Assembly: GCF_030270605.1 (NCBI RefSeq)
Contig: NZ_BSYJ01000004.1
Location: 372,001 to 436,000 of the forward strand
DNA: 64,000 nt
Source of the DNA: Biformimicrobium ophioploci
Lineage (GTDB): Bacteria > Pseudomonadota > Gammaproteobacteria > Pseudomonadales > Cellvibrionaceae
Direction: 5' to 3'
The translations under genes and the position numbers were made by a program. The notes below the pieces were generated by a model. That model was given only the letters and a program-made list of their open reading frames with translations, searched no databases and was not told the DNA's origin. Positions 42,457 through 51,900 of this stretch are shown here, piece by piece. The first letter of the stretch is position 1, and every line of letters begins with the position of its first letter.

Positions 42457-43197
42457 GTGGAAATTTTTAACTGGATGCCCCTGATCGTCGTCGTACTGGC
42501 GCTACTCTTTTATATGTTTCGGATACTGCGTGAATATGAGCGCGGTGTAATTTTTATGCTGGGTCGCTTCTACAAGGTGAAAGGGCCAGGCCTGATCATC
42601 GTGATTCCCTTTCTGCAACAGATGGTCAAGGTGGACCTGCGTACCAGGGTGCTTGACGTACCGACGCAGGATGTCATCTCGCGCGATAACGTTTCCGTCA
42701 AGGTTTCTGCGGTTATCTATTTCCGTGTGGTCGACGCGCAGAAGGCGATTATCAACGTGGAGGATTTCTTTGAAGCCACCAGCCAGCTGTCACAGACCAC
42801 TTTGCGTGCCATTCTCGGCCAGCACGAGCTGGACGAAATGCTCGCAGAGCGCAAGCGCCTGAACGACGGCATTCAGACGATTCTTGATGAGCAGAGTGCG
42901 GCCTGGGGGATCAAGGTCACCAATGTGGAAATCAAGCACGTCGACCTGGATGAAAGCATGATCCGGGCGATTGCCAAGCAGGCCGAAGCAGAACGGACCC
43001 GGCGTGCGAAAGTGATTCACGCCACCGGTGAGCTGGAGGCGTCTGAAAAGCTGCTGACAGCCGCGCAGACGCTGACGCAGCAATCGGAGTCGATGCAACT
43101 GCGTTACCTTCAGACCCTGACGGAAATCGCCAGCGATCGCAGTAACACCATCGTGTTCCCACTGCCGATGGATGTGCTGAAAAAGCTGCAGTCTTAG
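42457..43197 (+). CDS. Slipin/stomatin-like SPFH protein
   Basis: 246 residues from a GTG at 42457 preceded by GGAGAACAGGAC. An N-terminal membrane anchor (about 5-22) is followed by the SPFH domain ([42 protein letters not shown]) and a charged helix (about 150-215). It assembles into membrane microdomain scaffolds with the NfeD protease encoded just upstream. Its TAG overlaps the 3' end of the convergent antiporter gene by 4 nt. Confidence 0.93.
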   Translation: MEIFNWMPLIVVVLALLFYMFRILREYERGVIFMLGRFYKVKGPGLIIVIPFLQQMVKVDLRTRVLDVPTQDVISRDNVSVKVSAVIYFRVVDAQKAIINVEDFFEATSQLSQTTLRAILGQHELDEMLAERKRLNDGIQTILDEQSAAWGIKVTNVEIKHVDLDESMIRAIAKQAEAERTRRAKVIHATGELEASEKLLTAAQTLTQQSESMQLRYLQTLTEIASDRSNTIVFPLPMDVLKKLQS

Positions 43198-45050
43198 CCG
43201 GCTGGCAGCGCACCGGGCGCCTGTGAGGGGTTATCCACAGGCGCATCGGGTGCTTCTTCCGGTGCTATCAGACTGATGATCTGCCAGCCGGGTTTGATGG
43301 CAAATTCATGTTCCACCGTGTGCACGTAGAATTTGCCACCGGGATCAATCGCGTAGAGGGGGATCGCGCGATTGCCATAGGTCTCTTCATAATTTTCCAG
43401 CGTAAAGGATTCCGTCAGGCCGGTGGTCTTGATGGTGGCCCCCTTGGCGACCATGCTGGCCAGGCGGCCATAGGTCGCGCCCTCTGAAAACAGCGTCAGT
43501 TTTTTTGCGTATTCCGTCGAAGTCCTGCGACTCGCGGAATCATCCTTGCTGGCATGGCGCAGGCCGAATACCGAACCCTTGCCCAGTACATGCTCGAAGT
43601 GGTGTGCCACCAGCGGGTTCAGTTGCTTGTAGGGAGATATAACCAGCACCGCCCCGATGCCGGACAGGTCCATGGTGATGGTTGCGTGTTCAGAAATAGG
43701 GTTGCCGTAGTAGGTTGGGATATTGGCCATGCGGGCCTCGCGCATGGCGTCCCAGTTGGTATCTGCCAGCAGTACGGATACGCCCTTGTCGATCAGGTCG
43801 GTGGCCAGCATGCGCGCAAACCTGCCGCCGCCGAATATCAACACACCGGTGGCCGCAGGCCGCTGCACCCCGAGCAGTTTGGCCAGGCGCTTTGAGGTCA
43901 GGCTCTGCAGAACCACTGTGGTGATGATTACCAGGAAGACCATAGGCACCAGCATCTCGGACTTGGCCAGGCCCAGGTCCTCCAGCTTGAGTGCGAACAG
44001 CGCCGACACGGCCGCAGCCACAATACCGCGCGGCGCGATCCAGCTGAGCATGGCCAGTTCGCGCCGGTTGAGGCCGGAGCCAGGCGAAGACAGCAGCACG
44101 GACAGTGGTCGCGCCACGAAAATAATCGCTACCAGCACGACCAGTGCGCCCCAGCCTACTGCCAGCATGGCATTGAACTGGACCCGCGCGGCGAGGATGA
44201 TGAACAGCGCTGAAATCAGCAGGACACTGAGGGTCTCCTTGAATTCGAGGATGTCGTCGGCCTCGACGTTTTTCATATTCGCGATCCACATGCCCATGAC
44301 GGTCACCGTGAGCAGGCCGGATTCATGCGTGAGTAGGTCGGAGAAGGCATAGGCGCCCAGCATCAGGGTGAGTACCGCGGTGTTACGCAGGTAGTGCGGC
44401 AGCCAGTTGTTGCGCAGGATAGTGCCGACCGCATAACCGAACAGGGAGCCGAGCCCGAAGCCGATGGCGAGTACCTTGCCAAACGTCATCAGCGTGTGGC
44501 TCCAGGCGCCACCGGTGGCGACGATATATTCGTAGACCAGTACCGCCAGCAGCGCACCAATAGGGTCGATGACGATGCCTTCCCAGCGCAGGATATTGGA
44601 GATTTTGGCGTTGGGGCGCACCGAGCGCAGCATCGGTACGATTACGGTTGGCCCCGTAACAGTGACGATCGCGCCGAACAGCAGCGCAATCTGCCAGGGC
44701 ATGCCGAGCGCGTAATGTGCCGCCGGTGCGGCGATCAGCCAGGTCACCAGCGCACCAAGGGTGCACAGGTTGCGCACCATGGAACCGTGGCCGGCGATAT
44801 CGGAGAACTTGAGTGTCAGTGCGCCTTCAAAAAGGATGATCGCGACCGACAGCGACACCAGTGGAAACAGCAGATCGCCAAACAGCGCATCGGGGTCGAG
44901 GATACCGAACGTTGGCCCGAGCAAAATACCGCTGATCAGCAGCGGCAGGATCGCCGGCAGGTTGATGCTGTAGGCCAGGTATTGGCAGGCAATGGAAACA
45001 AGCCCCACCAGTACCAGCAGGGCCATCGGGTCGGACATGATAGATTCCAT
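43194..45050 (-). CDS. CPA1-type cation:proton antiporter with C-terminal TrkA-N/RCK domain
   Basis: 618 residues. About 12-13 membrane segments fill residues 1-395. [13 protein letters not shown] and the [16 protein letters not shown] region mark the NhaP-type ion site (conserved Asp). A Rossmann RCK domain starts near 405 ([15 protein letters not shown]), followed by a further regulatory part. It exchanges Na+ or K+ for H+ across the inner membrane; the RCK domain suggests gating by nucleotide. Start ATG 45050 or 45038. The ion cannot be fixed from sequence. Confidence 0.88.
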   Translation of the reverse strand: MESIMSDPMALLVLVGLVSIACQYLAYSINLPAILPLLISGILLGPTFGILDPDALFGDLLFPLVSLSVAIILFEGALTLKFSDIAGHGSMVRNLCTLGALVTWLIAAPAAHYALGMPWQIALLFGAIVTVTGPTVIVPMLRSVRPNAKISNILRWEGIVIDPIGALLAVLVYEYIVATGGAWSHTLMTFGKVLAIGFGLGSLFGYAVGTILRNNWLPHYLRNTAVLTLMLGAYAFSDLLTHESGLLTVTVMGMWIANMKNVEADDILEFKETLSVLLISALFIILAARVQFNAMLAVGWGALVVLVAIIFVARPLSVLLSSPGSGLNRRELAMLSWIAPRGIVAAAVSALFALKLEDLGLAKSEMLVPMVFLVIITTVVLQSLTSKRLAKLLGVQRPAATGVLIFGGGRFARMLATDLIDKGVSVLLADTNWDAMREARMANIPTYYGNPISEHATITMDLSGIGAVLVISPYKQLNPLVAHHFEHVLGKGSVFGLRHASKDDSASRRTSTEYAKKLTLFSEGATYGRLASMVAKGATIKTTGLTESFTLENYEETYGNRAIPLYAIDPGGKFYVHTVEHEFAIKPGWQIISLIAPEEAPDAPVDNPSQAPGALPAG

Positions 45051-45240
45051 AGTGCTCCGGGTTATGCGCGATGGGTATCAGGGTGCCAGTTGGTAGTGTG
45101 ACACCGTAATGCTCCGTATTGGTCGGGTAACCGGTTTTTTGCTAGCTTGGCCAGTCCGGCGAACTTGAAGACCAGTTTTGGTTGTCGCGGTTACGGTAAT
45201 CATTTCGCTCTTATAAAGCCCATCCAAAAGAGGAGTGTAA

Positions 45241-46731
45241 GTGATGTTTATCAAAAAATACGGATTGATCCTGTGGCTGTTACTGGCGCAGGTTTTTCTG
45301 GCGTCAAATATATCCGCCGGGGAATCCAGCCCTTCTGCGAAAATGCCGATCACGACCGCATCGAAAGAAGCCCGGGCCCTGTATCTGGAGGGAAGGCAGC
45401 TGCAGGAAAACCTCAATGAGGAAAAGGCTGCGGAGAAGTTCCAGCAGGCTATTGCCAAGGACAAAAACTTTGCATTGGCGCACGCCGCACTGGCTTCCAG
45501 AATTACTGGCGCGAACGAGGCCCTGGGTCATATTGCCAAGGCGAAGGCCCTGGCAGGGAAGGTTTCGAAGGGAGAGCAGCTTTGGATACAGGCTATTTCC
45601 CAGCGTTTTAACGGGAGCCCTGGCGGCAGCATCAAATCCCTGAATGAGCTGGCTAAAATGTATCCGCAAGACAAGCGGGTTACCTTTGCGCTTGGCAATG
45701 CAATGCAGTGGGGTGGTGCAGATAAGGAAGAAGCGCTAGCCGTTTACAAGAAAGTGATTGCGCAACACCCTGAATATGCGCCTGTTTATAATTCGATCGG
45801 ATACCTTTATGTTGATTTGAAACTGCCTGAGCTAGCCGAGGAAGCTTTCAAGAAGTACACGCAGCTTATACCGGAAAACCCGAACCCTTATGACTCTTAT
45901 GCGGAATTTAAGCTGTCTCAAGGCGACTATCGTGCAGCCATAGAACTTTTCAAAAAGGCACTCGAGAAGGACCCCGGTTTTATCATTTCTGCACGCGGTA
46001 TCGCCAGTGCGCATGATTATCTTGGTGAGCATAAGGAGGCTCAGGAGTACCTGGATCAGGCCATTGCCAGAACTTCGGGTTATGTGGATCAAAAAGTATT
46101 GAAAGAGGCGAAGGTTGTAAGCTTGGTAAACGAAGGGGACTACAAGGGGGCTCTTGGTATTGCCGAATCCATCTTGGCGGATGCAGAGAAGTCCAGGCAG
46201 ACTCTGGAGGTGGCTGATGCGCACTTCCTGATCGGCAGGCTGCATCTGGAAAATAAGCAGTATGCGAAGGCAAAGGCGTGGTCGGCGAAGGCAGTAAAAC
46301 TCGTTGATTCAGCGCAGGTCCCGGAACAGCAATCCGCATTGATTCACCTGCGTGCAAAATTCATGAACGCCTGGGTGGCAATCGATCAGGGCAATGATCT
46401 TGCCGTGGCCAGAAAAATGGTTGCGGACTATCGTGATGCGGCGTCCGGATTTCCCGGTAATAAATATATGGAAATGGGCGCCCGCGAGATGGATGGCGTG
46501 ATCGCGATCAAGGACGGTGATTATAAGTCCGCGCTGGCCGCCCTTTCCAAGGCTGACAAGGATAATGCGTATGTGCTCTACTGGACAGCGGTTGCACAGC
46601 GCGGGGTCGGTAATGAAAAAGCGGCAGGGGAGTATTTTGCCCGTTCCCGTATGAAGCAAGGGATCAACAATCTGGACCAGGCCTTTGTACACAATCGTGA
46701 GCTGATGGCCGTTGCAGCGCAGGAACTCTAA
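45241..46731 (+). CDS. Exported TPR-repeat protein
   Basis: 496 residues; GTG at 45241 and ATG at 45244 both follow GAGGAG. Signal peptide to about 26 (FLASNISAG). The rest is a string of tetratricopeptide-like helices, for example AAEKFQQAIAKDKNFALAHA, AVYKKVIAQHPEYAPVYNSI and AIELFKKALEKDPGFIISAR. It should be a periplasmic scaffold for protein contacts; its partners are unknown. It is less GC-rich than its neighbours. A strong hairpin follows the stop. Confidence 0.82.
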   Translation: MMFIKKYGLILWLLLAQVFLASNISAGESSPSAKMPITTASKEARALYLEGRQLQENLNEEKAAEKFQQAIAKDKNFALAHAALASRITGANEALGHIAKAKALAGKVSKGEQLWIQAISQRFNGSPGGSIKSLNELAKMYPQDKRVTFALGNAMQWGGADKEEALAVYKKVIAQHPEYAPVYNSIGYLYVDLKLPELAEEAFKKYTQLIPENPNPYDSYAEFKLSQGDYRAAIELFKKALEKDPGFIISARGIASAHDYLGEHKEAQEYLDQAIARTSGYVDQKVLKEAKVVSLVNEGDYKGALGIAESILADAEKSRQTLEVADAHFLIGRLHLENKQYAKAKAWSAKAVKLVDSAQVPEQQSALIHLRAKFMNAWVAIDQGNDLAVARKMVADYRDAASGFPGNKYMEMGAREMDGVIAIKDGDYKSALAALSKADKDNAYVLYWTAVAQRGVGNEKAAGEYFARSRMKQGINNLDQAFVHNRELMAVAAQEL

Positions 46732-46745
46732 AGGCTGAATAATAA

Positions 46746-46770
46746 AGGGCCACGTTCGTGGCCCTGTTTC
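46746..46770. terminator. Bidirectional terminator hairpin
   Basis: AGGGCCACG/CGTGGCCCT with loop TT is followed by GTTTCC on the plus strand and, on the other strand, by TTTATTATT. It can serve both the TPR gene and the convergent barrel gene. Confidence 0.75.
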
Positions 46771-46771
46771 C

Positions 46772-47461
46772 TCAGAAGCGCATGCTCAATCCAAGCGTGA
46801 CGGTTTCAAGAGATGTTTCTCCGCCGCTTTCGTCCGAACCAATTCCATCGATCTTTTCAAGGTCCGCGCGCACGGTAATGCTGCGTTGCCAGGTGTACTG
46901 CATGCCCGCGGCATACGCGGCGGAAACGCCGTCGCTGGCCTCATTGCTGCGATAGCGAATGGCGCCAAAAAGCGGGTCTATGAAAACGAAGTTGATTTCA
47001 CGGGTCTGCTGCCACAGTGACGCACCGGCGCGGGCGTACAGACTGAAGCTCTCGTGCAGCGGCAGGTGTCCCACCAGGTAGGCACCAACCATGTGGGTCT
47101 CTACTTCGCTGTCGCGGGTGAAGTCCGGCGGTACGAACGCGGGTTCGTTGATATCGGTGATGTGGGTGGCATCCGCAAGGCGGGTGTAGCTTGCCTCAAC
47201 CGCGAGATTGGGGTGCCAGTGTCGGCCGACAAAAACTTTCCAAAGGTTGCCGCCGTCCTCACAGGACCTGAGCGACGCGCTGGCGGTTGTTGCATCTATC
47301 TCAGCGACATTCTGCTCGACGCGGCCGCAGAACTCGTCCTGGGTGGCGTCACCAAAGCTGGCGCCAAAGTAGTTGTGGGAATAGAAGTCGGCCTGCGCGA
47401 TGCCGGGCGCGGCAGCAAAGCCTGAGAAAAATACCACGTACAACAAGTTGCGCCCTTCCAT
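46772..47461 (-). CDS. Outer-membrane beta-barrel protein, OmpA/OmpW-like
   Basis: 229 residues with a signal peptide ending near IAQA-DFYS (about 24). Alternating strands follow: YFGASFGDATQDEF, VFVGRHWHPNLAVEASYTRL, THMVGAYLVGHLPL, SLYARAGASLW, AYAAGMQYTW. It ends in VTLGLSMRF; a C-terminal Phe is the barrel-assembly signal. This is an eight-strand small barrel of unknown ligand. Two Cys (about 45 and 66) lie in the first large loop. It stands alone. Confidence 0.82.
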   Translation of the reverse strand: MEGRNLLYVVFFSGFAAAPGIAQADFYSHNYFGASFGDATQDEFCGRVEQNVAEIDATTASASLRSCEDGGNLWKVFVGRHWHPNLAVEASYTRLADATHITDINEPAFVPPDFTRDSEVETHMVGAYLVGHLPLHESFSLYARAGASLWQQTREINFVFIDPLFGAIRYRSNEASDGVSAAYAAGMQYTWQRSITVRADLEKIDGIGSDESGGETSLETVTLGLSMRF

Positions 47462-47530
47462 AGGTCCACCTGTTCTGGTCGTATTGAAATAGTGCTGTTG
47501 GCTGGGAAGTTAACCGTCCCTGGGGCGCGC

Positions 47531-48154
47531 CTAGATCTCCAGGTCGGCACGCAGGGCGGCGAGGCGCTTGGCGTTTTCTTCCCTGGTCAGGGCCTCGCCG
47601 GTTTTCTCTTCCAGCTTGGGCAGCTCCGGTACCGGCAGTTCCTCGCCATTGAGGACCCGCTGGCAGAGCTTTTCATAGTGCGCTGCAAAAACCGGGAAGG
47701 CAACCTTTTCCGGGTTGCCGGCGAGGAAGAACCAGTTGCTGGCTTTGCCGGCGTGGTAGACCGCAGCGTGGCTCCAGTCGAACGCACTTTTCGGGCTTGG
47801 CGCGTTGCAGGCTTCCATATAGGCCGCGCGCGCATCCGGCAGGTTGGAGGCGCCGGCGCACAGTTCCAGCATCTTGTGGATGGTGGGCAGGAACTCGCAT
47901 TCGCGGATGGCGCGCTGTGCCGCCTGCTGGATGACCTGCGCAGAAAACATCTGCAGGTTGGACAGCCACAGTTTCTTGGCTGTCACCAGCGCCTGCTTGT
48001 CCGGGTAGGCCTTGTAATACTGGTTGTGGTAGTTGACGCGAAAGACGGCAAAGGCCTCGTTGATGGCCTCGATCAGTGCGCCGCGCTCCGCATCAGGCCC
48101 AGCTTGTGTCTGTGAGGTCCTGGTAGAGGCTACTGGATCTAGTGCTTTTGCCAT
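47531..48154 (-). CDS. dopE: Lambda P-like helicase loader, domesticated (DopE-type)
   Basis: 207 residues from the ATG at 48154. The core matches the phage lambda P family (FRVNYHNQYYKAYPDKQAL, KLWLSNLQMFSAQVIQQAAQ, CEFLPTIHKMLELC). In lambda, P brings the host DnaB helicase to the origin. It follows the DnaT-repeat gene on the same strand with a 62-nt overlap, so translation is probably coupled. A chromosomal lambda O/P-derived pair named dopC/dopE has been proposed as the helicase loader in bacteria lacking DnaC and DciA; this pair fits. No phage genes are nearby. The start could be later, but no good alternative is seen. Confidence 0.72.
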   Translation of the reverse strand: MAKALDPVASTRTSQTQAGPDAERGALIEAINEAFAVFRVNYHNQYYKAYPDKQALVTAKKLWLSNLQMFSAQVIQQAAQRAIRECEFLPTIHKMLELCAGASNLPDARAAYMEACNAPSPKSAFDWSHAAVYHAGKASNWFFLAGNPEKVAFPVFAAHYEKLCQRVLNGEELPVPELPKLEEKTGEALTREENAKRLAALRADLEI

Positions 48155-49403
48155 GTTGGTCAAATTCCGGTTGGATCTCGTTGTGTTTTGCCCAGTGCCA
48201 GCGCACATTGCGAAGGAACACTGCATCCCAGTTGCGTTTGGGCTCGCGCGCGGTGCGCCAGTAGAGGATGAATTCCGGTAGCAGTTTCAATGCAAAGTCC
48301 CTCGGGATGTCGCACTGGCCGGTGATGTGTTCCATGGTCTCCGGGGTAGGGCGCCAGCTCTGGCTGATGGGCTTGGGCACCGGGTTCTTGTCGATGCCGG
48401 CACAGTAAAACGCCCACTCGTTGCGGACATACTGTACGAACTGGTCACCCCAGGCGTCGGAGTAGCCTTCGCGGCTCAGCCAGTGGTGCACGAACTCCGG
48501 CAGCACCTCGCGGGCAAAGTCCAGGTCGATGGCGCAGCGGCGCACCAGCTCCCAGTCGTGCTCCTGCGGCTGCCAGCCCTTCTGCATCGGCGTCTTGCGC
48601 CGGTTCTTGAACGGCGCATCCAGCCGCTCCCAGTCTTCCAGCACCCACTTGAAGAAGCGCGTATCCCAGGAGCTGGCGGTCTGGCCGCTGGCGAGGAAGT
48701 GGCGCTTGAACGGCGGCAGGCACTTGCTCACAAAGGTGGAGGCGATGCCTTCCTCACCGATCTGCTGCAGTATCTCGGCCGATGGCTGCCAGTCTTCCGC
48801 CAGGGTCTCGGGGGCCTTGCGCTGGGCTTCGCGGGCCAGGCGTTGCTGGTGCTCCGGCCAGCGACGCCGGACGTGACTGATAAACTTGGCGCCCCAGGCG
48901 TGGTGCGCCTGGCCGGTTTCCTGCCAGTAGGCCACGAACTCCGGCAGCATCTCCCGTGCGAAGTGCTCGGGAATGTTCAGCTGTGCCAGCTGGCGCAGGT
49001 TGTCCTGGCTCGGCTGCCAGTTACTGGGGATGGTGTTGGCGAAGCGGTTCTGCTGTGGCTTGGGGGCCACGGGCTGCGCGGCCGAGCGGGTTTGCGAGCG
49101 CTCATTGACCGCAAACTGCAGTTCGCGGCTCTGGCTATAGGGCGCGCTGCCCAGCAGCAGGATACCGGTATTGCGCAGGCTGGTGGCCAGGCGCTGGATA
49201 TCCTGCTCGTTCCAGAACGGCGCCAGCTGTTCCAGCAGATGGCTGTCGATCCGGTACCACTGCTGGCTCGCATGCTGTTCCATCTGCAGGAACGGCATGG
49301 CGTCGCGCAGCAGCGTCAACAGGGTCGCTTCCTCGAGTCCGAGGGTCGCGGCGAGGTTGACGGGTACTGTGACAGTACGGTCAGGGAACAGGGTTTGCGT
49401 CAT
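48093..49403 (-). CDS. dopC: Replication protein with four tandem DnaT-like domains (DopC-type)
   Basis: 436 residues. Residues 1-100 look like a winged-helix domain. Then come four units of about 54 residues, each starting W-x-P and ending in an aromatic-basic W: 129-182, 205-258, 277-330 and 350-404. Each holds LPEF-like and W-x-x-x-F motifs, as in the C-terminal single-stranded-DNA-binding part of primosomal DnaT. The usual DnaT has one such domain. With the overlapping lambda P-like gene it probably forms a helicase-loading module; DopC is the proposed lambda O-derived partner of DopE. The name is from memory of that proposal; the repeats are directly visible. Confidence 0.72.
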   Translation of the reverse strand: MTQTLFPDRTVTVPVNLAATLGLEEATLLTLLRDAMPFLQMEQHASQQWYRIDSHLLEQLAPFWNEQDIQRLATSLRNTGILLLGSAPYSQSRELQFAVNERSQTRSAAQPVAPKPQQNRFANTIPSNWQPSQDNLRQLAQLNIPEHFAREMLPEFVAYWQETGQAHHAWGAKFISHVRRRWPEHQQRLAREAQRKAPETLAEDWQPSAEILQQIGEEGIASTFVSKCLPPFKRHFLASGQTASSWDTRFFKWVLEDWERLDAPFKNRRKTPMQKGWQPQEHDWELVRRCAIDLDFAREVLPEFVHHWLSREGYSDAWGDQFVQYVRNEWAFYCAGIDKNPVPKPISQSWRPTPETMEHITGQCDIPRDFALKLLPEFILYWRTAREPKRNWDAVFLRNVRWHWAKHNEIQPEFDQHGKSTRSSSLYQDLTDTSWA

Positions 49404-49646
49404 GCGGGGACTTTACCATTGCCGCCAATGTCGTGAGAAGCGTTATCATAGACCGCTCATTTTATGCCCCGGACTTGGGTCCGGGGCGCCGTCGAACCGG
49501 CGGGTCATTGCGAAAGCGCATAAATACATCCATGTAGCTCCGCTGCGCCGTCCATGGCGCAGACGGTTTCGCAATGACGCCGTCAGTTCACCGGCTTAAC
49601 ATCGGCACCTGAAAACGTCCGGTGGTTGTGAAGAACAGGGGAAATT
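49404..49646. repeat. Palindromic repeat element between dopC and radA
   Basis: Nested inverted repeats fill this divergent spacer: GCCCCGGAC/GTCCGGGGC (49466-49487), GTCATTGCGAAA (49504-49515) against TTTCGCAATGAC (49567-49578), and inside them CTGCGCC/GGCGCAG (49542-49561). No gene is visible. GTCATTGCGA-type ends are common in dispersed intergenic repeats of many bacteria. The promoters of dopC and radA must also lie here. Confidence 0.65.
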
Positions 49647-51050
49647 GTGGCGGCGAAAAAGACAAAAACGGCCTTTGTATGTAATGAGTGCGGGGCGGAT
49701 TACACCAAATGGATGGGGCAGTGCAGCGCCTGCGGGGCCTGGAACAGCCTCAGTGAGGTGCGCCTGGGTCCGGCCCATACCGACAGTCGCGCCGCCAACT
49801 TCACCGATGACAGGCTGTCCGCCGGCAAGGGCTATGCCGGTGCGGCGGGCGCCGGACGTGTACAGAAACTGTCCGAGATCGACCTGAGCGAACTGCCGCG
49901 TCTCGCCACCGGCACCGGCGAGTTCGATCGCGTGCTGGGCGGTGGCATGGTGCCCGGCTCGGTGGTGCTGATCGGCGGCCACCCCGGTGCCGGCAAGTCC
50001 ACCATCCTGTTGCAGACCCTGTGTCGCCTGTCCCAGGCCATGCCGGCGCTGTATATCACTGGTGAGGAGTCGTTGCAGCAGGTGGCGATGCGGGCCAGGC
50101 GCCTGGGCCTGCCGGCAGACCAGCTGCAGATGCTGAGCGAGACCAATGTGGAGCAGATCTGCCACGCAGCCAAGGAAGTACAGCCCAAGGTAATGGTGAT
50201 CGACTCCATCCAGGTCATGCACCTGGCGGACGTGTCCTCGGCGCCGGGCTCGGTGTCGCAGGTGCGCGAGAGCGCCGCCTACCTGACCCGCTATGCCAAG
50301 CAGACCGGCACGGCGGTTATTATGGTGGGCCATGTCACCAAGGATGGCAGCCTCGCCGGCCCCAAGGTGCTGGAGCACATCATCGATTGCTCCATCCTGC
50401 TGGAGGGCTCCCACGATTCCCGTTTCCGCACCCTGCGTGCCAGCAAGAACCGCTTTGGTGCGGTCAATGAGCTCGGTGTGTTCGCCATGACCGAGCAGGG
50501 CCTGCGCGAGGTCTCCAACCCGTCGGCGATCTTCCTGCAGCGCACCGATGAAATCTCTTCCGGTTCGGTGGTGATGGTGGTGTGGGAAGGCACCCGCCCG
50601 CTACTGGTGGAACTGCAGGCGCTGGTGGATGACAGTCACCTGGGGAACCCGCGCCGCGTTGCGGTGGGCCTGGACCAGAACCGCCTGAACATGTTGCTGG
50701 CGGTGCTACACCGTCACGGTGGTGTACTGGTGGGCGACCAGGACGTGTTCGTAAATGTGGTGGGTGGCGTCAAGGTGATGGAGACCAGCGCAGACCTGCC
50801 CATACTGCTTTCTATTGTGTCGAGCTTCCGCAACCGGCCGCTACCGCAGGACCTGATGGTGTTTGGCGAGGTAGGCCTGTCCGGTGAGATCCGTCCGGTG
50901 CCGTCCGGGCAGGAGCGCCTGCGCGAGGCCGCCAAGCACGGATTTAAGAAGGCCATTGTGCCGATTGCCAACACGAGCCAGGGGCAGGTGGAAGGTATGG
51001 AAGTCATCGGGGTGAAAACGCTGGCCGAAGCACTGGCTGCGATTGACTAG
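49647..51050 (+). CDS. radA: DNA repair protein RadA/Sms
   Basis: 467 residues from a GTG at 49647 behind CAGGGGAAATT. A four-Cys zinc finger (Cys12, 15, 26, 29) is followed by the RecA-like core with Walker A GGHPGAGKST (110-119), the RadA motif KNRFG, and a C-terminal Lon-like domain (VGGVKVMETSADLPILLSI). It is a helicase that drives branch migration in recombination repair. It is encoded next to the dopCE pair but in the opposite direction, separated by the repeat element. Confidence 0.96.
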   Translation: MAAKKTKTAFVCNECGADYTKWMGQCSACGAWNSLSEVRLGPAHTDSRAANFTDDRLSAGKGYAGAAGAGRVQKLSEIDLSELPRLATGTGEFDRVLGGGMVPGSVVLIGGHPGAGKSTILLQTLCRLSQAMPALYITGEESLQQVAMRARRLGLPADQLQMLSETNVEQICHAAKEVQPKVMVIDSIQVMHLADVSSAPGSVSQVRESAAYLTRYAKQTGTAVIMVGHVTKDGSLAGPKVLEHIIDCSILLEGSHDSRFRTLRASKNRFGAVNELGVFAMTEQGLREVSNPSAIFLQRTDEISSGSVVMVVWEGTRPLLVELQALVDDSHLGNPRRVAVGLDQNRLNMLLAVLHRHGGVLVGDQDVFVNVVGGVKVMETSADLPILLSIVSSFRNRPLPQDLMVFGEVGLSGEIRPVPSGQERLREAAKHGFKKAIVPIANTSQGQVEGMEVIGVKTLAEALAAID

Positions 51051-51054
51051 GGCG

Positions 51055-51900
51055 ATGCAGTTGATTGGGGCGAGGCCGTTGGTCAGGGCAATGCAAAGCC
51101 TGCTGCTGTTTCTGTTTGCGCTGTCGTTCTCGCTCTCGGGCGAAGCGCGCCCGGAACGGATCGCTTCCCTGAACCTGTGTTTGGACCAACTGCTGCTGGA
51201 ACTGGTGCCCCACGAACACATCGTCTCCCTGACCTGGCTGGCAGCCGATCCGCGCTACGGCAATCGCGATATCCCGGATCACATCCGCCTGAACCACGGC
51301 CGCGCCGAGGAGCTTTTGCCACTGCAGCCGGACCTGGTACTGGTGGGCCAGTACGGCGCGGGCCGCGCGGCGCAGTTTCTGAAAGGCCTCGGGGTAAGGG
51401 TGGAGGCTATCGCAGATCCCGCAGACATAGACGGCATCTACCGGCAAGTTAACGCGCTCGGTGAATTGACCGGTCGCGCCGCGGCCGCGCAGGCCTATAC
51501 GCGGGCGCTGCAGAAAACACTGGGGCCGCTAAAAGTAGCCGGGCCGCGGCCGAAGGTCGTGGTCTATTCCCCCAACGGCATCGTGATGGGCAAGGGTATG
51601 CTGGAGAACCAGCTGCTGGAGCTGGCGGGATTCGACAATCTTGCGGCGCGTGCAGGCGTGGAGTACGTCAAGCCGGTCAGCCTGGAGTCGGTGCTCGACT
51701 GGCAACCGGACGCGCTGATTATTGCCGGTGTCTATCCGCAGTTTTCCCTCGCTAATGTGCCGCTGCGCCATCGCGCTTTGTTGCGGGCCTATCCGGAAGA
51801 AAAGCGGTTTTATATGCCGCCGGAACTGGGACAGTGTCCGGCGGCGATTGCGGGGGGTGTGGTGGAAAAGCTGCGCGAATTCCGTCAGCGGATAAAGTAA
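51055..51900 (+). CDS. Periplasmic binding protein of a BtuFCD/FecBCD-type ABC importer
   Basis: 281 residues from the ATG at 51055; an ATG at 51091 gives a more compact signal peptide (MQSLLLFLFALSFSLSGEA) and may be the true start. The mature part has the class III binding-protein layout: RIASLNLCLDQLLLEL, LLPLQPDLVLVGQYGAG, a long linking helix, and VVVYSPNGIVMGKG. The ligand is cobalamin or a siderophore; the nearby riboswitch-btuB-cobO block favours vitamin B12. The permease and ATPase follow after a gene on the opposite strand. Its end overlaps that gene by 16 nt. Confidence 0.8.
   Translation: MQLIGARPLVRAMQSLLLFLFALSFSLSGEARPERIASLNLCLDQLLLELVPHEHIVSLTWLAADPRYGNRDIPDHIRLNHGRAEELLPLQPDLVLVGQYGAGRAAQFLKGLGVRVEAIADPADIDGIYRQVNALGELTGRAAAAQAYTRALQKTLGPLKVAGPRPKVVVYSPNGIVMGKGMLENQLLELAGFDNLAARAGVEYVKPVSLESVLDWQPDALIIAGVYPQFSLANVPLRHRALLRAYPEEKRFYMPPELGQCPAAIAGGVVEKLREFRQRIK

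Noticed and set aside
47531-49403. Prophage remnant
   Set aside because: Phage-like replication genes are present, but no integrase, structural, lysis or attachment sequences flank them, and base use matches the chromosome.
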